DNA from: an uncultured Pelagibacteraceae bacterium
GTDB lineage: Bacteria > Pseudomonadota > Alphaproteobacteria > Pelagibacterales > Pelagibacteraceae
DNA: 35,154 bases
Reading direction: 5' to 3'
NCBI GenBank assembly: GCA_902588315.1
Contig: CACIOP010000011.1
Coordinates: 1-35,154 of the forward strand
Program-made: the position numbers and the translations under genes
Notes under the pieces: generated by a model
What the model was told of the DNA's origin: nothing
Seen by the model: the letters and a program-made list of their open reading frames with translations, nothing else
Database searches by the model: none
Shown: positions 33,115-35,154 of the stretch, piece after piece
Numbering within the stretch: position 1 is the stretch's first letter
Layout: each line of letters opens with the position of its first letter

Positions 33115-33450
33115 TTATGATATTTTGAAAGACTCTCCGCAGCCGCAACGCTCAGTTTCATTTGGATTATTGAACACAAATGATGAGGACAATTCCTCCT
33201 TTTTATAATCCATTTCAGTACCAAGAAGATACATAATAGCAGCTGAATCAACAAATACTTTCACACCCTTATCCTCAATAATTTCGTCATTAGGATTTAG
33301 CTCTTTTGTATACTCCATTACATAAGACATCCCTGCACAACCACCTGATTTAACTGACACTCTAACACCAATAGAATCTTTTTCAGCATTAGACATTATT
33401 TCTTTTATTCTTAATGCTGCGTTATCACTTAATTTAATTATTGGGTTCAT
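33115..33450 (-). CDS. sufA: Iron-sulfur assembly A-type carrier (SufA/HesB/IscA family)
   Basis: 111 residues from the ATG at 33450. The frame runs 21 codons further upstream but that part overlaps the preceding gene, and homologues start at the KLSDNAALRI region. The three carrier cysteines are C38 (SGGCAGMSY), C102 and C104 (ERCGCGESF). A-type proteins carry Fe-S clusters or iron to apo-enzymes. It overlaps the preceding DUF59 gene by one base (TAATG). The cox and moaA Fe-S proteins in the window are plausible clients. Confidence 0.92.
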   Translation of the reverse strand: MNPIIKLSDNAALRIKEIMSNAEKDSIGVRVSVKSGGCAGMSYVMEYTKELNPNDEIIEDKGVKVFVDSAAIMYLLGTEMDYKKEELSSSFVFNNPNETERCGCGESFKIS

Positions 33451-33749
33451 TATAAATTCAATTCCAATTTTGCTGCTTCTGACATCATATCTTTGTTCCA
33501 GGGTGGATCCCAAACTAACTCAAGATCAACATCCTCTATACCTTCAACTTGCATTGCACCATTTTTTACTTCTTTAGGTAAACTTTCAGCTACTGGGCAA
33601 TTTGGTGTAGTTAAAGTCATTTTAATTTTAGCAAACTTATCGTCCTCAACCTTAATATCATAAATCAAACCCAATTCGTAGATGTTTACAGGTAACTCAG
33701 GGTCATAAATTTTTCTTATTTCCTCAATTATCTGTTCTTTTTTTGACAT
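33450..33749 (-). CDS. DUF59/MIP18 family SUF-associated protein (SufT-like)
   Basis: 99 residues of the MIP18 (DUF59) family. The motifs are IYDPELPVNIYELGLIYDI and TLTTPNCPVAESLPKEV, followed by the C-terminal VWDPPWNKDMMSEAAKLEL. The conserved Cys in PNCP is present. SUF-linked members take part in Fe-S cluster maturation. It stands between sufU (three-base gap) and sufA (one-base overlap), which fits the usual alphaproteobacterial SUF order. Confidence 0.9.
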   Translation of the reverse strand: MSKKEQIIEEIRKIYDPELPVNIYELGLIYDIKVEDDKFAKIKMTLTTPNCPVAESLPKEVKNGAMQVEGIEDVDLELVWDPPWNKDMMSEAAKLELNL

Positions 33750-33752
33750 AAT

Positions 33753-34217
33753 TTAATTTTCCGTTTTTACTTCTTTTGTTTTTTCATCAAAAGCAGAAAC
33801 CATTGTATGCCAAGATAAAGTTGCACACTTAACTCTCATTGGATATTGCTTTACACCAGATAAACACATTAGTTTAGTTTTTTCATCTTCATTCAAATAC
33901 TTAGATTTTAATTCAGGATTTTCCTTAATCATACCTAAAAAATCCTCAACTATCTCTTTAGCCTCATGCTCATTTTTTCCTTTAATTAAATCTGTCATTA
34001 TAGAAGCTGAAGCCATTGAAATCGCACAACCACTCCCTTCAAAGGATGCATCTTCTACAATTTTTTGTCCATTTAGTTTTAAATAAACATGAACATTATC
34101 ACCACAAAGTGGATTATTGCCTTTAGCATCTTTATTAAAACCCTCTGTCTTTCTAAGATTTCTAGGATTCTTACCGTGTTCTAATATAATTTCTTGATAA
34201 AGTTCTTTTAAATTCAT
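33753..34217 (-). CDS. sufU: SufU-type iron-sulfur scaffold / sulfur-transfer protein
   Basis: 154 residues. SufU/IscU-like cysteines are in NNPLCGDNV, GSGCAISMASASIM and VKCATLSWHTM. The Gly-rich insert between the second and third Cys (about 20 residues longer than IscU) marks SufU rather than IscU. It accepts sulfur from SufS, encoded next upstream; the two genes overlap by one base (TAATG). Confidence 0.92.
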   Translation of the reverse strand: MNLKELYQEIILEHGKNPRNLRKTEGFNKDAKGNNPLCGDNVHVYLKLNGQKIVEDASFEGSGCAISMASASIMTDLIKGKNEHEAKEIVEDFLGMIKENPELKSKYLNEDEKTKLMCLSGVKQYPMRVKCATLSWHTMVSAFDEKTKEVKTEN

Positions 34218-35154
34218 TATAAATTAAATATTTTTTTACAGTTGTTAATTGACACATTCAACTGATCTAAATCCTCTTTTGTATTATAAATACCAACCGA
34301 TGCTCTAGCACTAGCTGGAATATTTAATTTGTCATGTAGAATTTGACAACAATGATGTCCTGCTCTTATTGCAACCCCATCTTCATCCAAGATAGTTGCT
34401 ATATCATGAGGGTGAACTCCTTCTATAGTGAATGATAAAACCCCTCCTTTATTTTTTGGATTTCCAATAAGTTTAACTGAGTTATTTTTTTGTAATAGTT
34501 CTTGCCCGTATTCAACTAAATCAGCTTCATGTTTCATAACATTTTCGATACCAATGCTTTCTATAAATTTTATTGATTGGTCAAAAGCAATTACTTGTGC
34601 TGTAGCCATAGTACCGGCCTCGTATTTATTAGGTAGTTCACCATAGGAAATCCTATCTTTTTTAACTTCATTTATCATTCCTCCACCACCTTGGTATGGA
34701 GGTAATTCTTCTAACCATTTTTTTTTGCCATATAGAACTCCCAAACCTGTAGGACCATACATTTTGTGACATGAAATTGCGTAGAAATCACAACCTAAAT
34801 CTTGCATATCTAATTTTAAATGTGGCGCTCCTTGACATCCATCGACTACAACAATTATTCCTTTTGAATGTGCAAGCTGGGTTATTTCTTTTACAGGTAA
34901 AATTGCACCTGTTACATTCGACAGATGAGTAATAGAAATTAATTTTGTTTTTGAAGTTATTTTCTTTTCTATTTCTTCAAGTGTAATTTCACCTTCTTCA
35001 TTTATTTCAGCAAAATTAATTTTTATATTTTTTGATTTTCTTAAGAAATGCCATGGCACATAATTTGAATGATGCTCAAGTTCAGTAATTAATACTTCAT
35101 CACCTTCCTGTAGGTAACTTTGGCCTAATGTATTAGCAACTAAATTTAATGCTT
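34217..35154 (-). CDS. sufS: Cysteine desulfurase SufS, N-terminus beyond window
   Basis: 311 residues of a class V aminotransferase-fold cysteine desulfurase are visible; the frame is open to the last base, so the N terminus lies outside. ELEHHSNYVPW opens the PLP domain, VVDGCQGAPH carries the PLP-pyridine Asp, ISCHKMYGPTGLG has the PLP Schiff-base Lys, and IRAGHHCCQ holds the catalytic Cys. The group II (SufS/CsdA) type is indicated by this R-x-G-H-H-C pattern. It mobilises sulfur from cysteine for SufU. The rest of the SUF operon (sufB, sufC, sufD) is expected upstream, off the window. Confidence 0.95.
   Translation of the reverse strand, partial: ALNLVANTLGQSYLQEGDEVLITELEHHSNYVPWHFLRKSKNIKINFAEINEEGEITLEEIEKKITSKTKLISITHLSNVTGAILPVKEITQLAHSKGIIVVVDGCQGAPHLKLDMQDLGCDFYAISCHKMYGPTGLGVLYGKKKWLEELPPYQGGGGMINEVKKDRISYGELPNKYEAGTMATAQVIAFDQSIKFIESIGIENVMKHEADLVEYGQELLQKNNSVKLIGNPKNKGGVLSFTIEGVHPHDIATILDEDGVAIRAGHHCCQILHDKLNIPASARASVGIYNTKEDLDQLNVSINNCKKIFNL

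Noticed and set aside
32939..33208. Plus-strand frame of 89 codons
   Set aside because: It runs antisense through the sufA C terminus and the small minus-strand ORF, and has no domain or ribosome binding site.
33451..33513. Extended start of sufA
   Set aside because: It overlaps the 3' end of the DUF59 gene, and A-type carriers start near the chosen Met; the TAATG junction supports 33450.
1..35154. CRISPR array, insertion sequence, integron or prophage
   Set aside because: No spaced direct repeats, transposase, integrase or phage structural genes were seen on either strand.

Overview
The window is strongly AT-rich, densely packed bacterial DNA with no gene-free stretch longer than about 210 bases. 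No rRNA, tRNA, CRISPR array, insertion sequence or phage gene is visible. A tripartite TRAP transporter, a form II CO-dehydrogenase-like molybdoenzyme operon, a DUF1244 protein, SUF iron-sulfur genes, Lys/Asn/Ile-rich proteins and very short intergenic gaps together suggest a streamlined marine alphaproteobacterium. A SAR11 (Pelagibacterales) relative is the best guess. This is an inference from style and gene content, not from a marker gene.

Region 1 (1-8.4 kb) is carbon metabolism of unknown substrate. It opens with the end of an aldehyde dehydrogenase and an HpcH/HpaI aldolase. Then comes a seven-gene divergent cluster around one short palindrome-bearing intergenic region. Leftward genes are a DUF1907 metal-dependent hydrolase, a small winged-helix protein and a PanB-like protein that seems to lack the PanB metal ligands. 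Rightward genes are a PanE-like reductase, two different Fe(II)/2-oxoglutarate dioxygenases and a 2-hydroxyacid dehydrogenase. The gene set looks like a pathway of hydroxylation, oxidoreduction, C-C cleavage and ester hydrolysis, but I cannot name its substrate. A Gfo/Idh/MocA oxidoreductase and a MauG-type di-heme protein follow.

Region 2 (9.8-17.5 kb) holds a secreted Sel1-repeat protein whose start overlaps the divergent di-heme gene, a TRAP transporter operon (dctQ-dctM-dctP), a second 2-hydroxyacid dehydrogenase, and an inositol-type group (iolE opposite two Gfo/Idh/MocA dehydrogenases, one a good IolG match). This looks like uptake and oxidation of a polyol, sugar acid or hydroxyacid.

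Region 3 (17.7-29.3 kb) is a molybdenum island. A GYD-domain protein with a strong ribosome binding site is followed by a long hairpin and moaA-moaC-moaD-moaE-msrP-msrQ. Converging on it is coxG-coxS-coxL-coxM-xdhC(N)-xdhC(C)-mocA, a form II (AYRGAGR) xanthine-oxidase-family enzyme with its cofactor maturation genes. DUF1244, moaB and a TauE/SafE permease close the island. Cofactor synthesis (moa), cytosine modification (mocA), insertion (xdhC) and two client enzymes (MsrP, CoxSLM) therefore lie together.

Region 4 (29.3-35.15 kb) is mostly housekeeping: a 2OG oxygenase, an EamA transporter, a YbaK deacylase, glnA, and the end of a SUF operon (sufS-sufU-DUF59-sufA), with a 56-residue small protein tucked between sufA and glnA.

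Many same-strand neighbours are joined by TAATG or ATGA overlaps, and several divergent pairs have almost no room for promoters.
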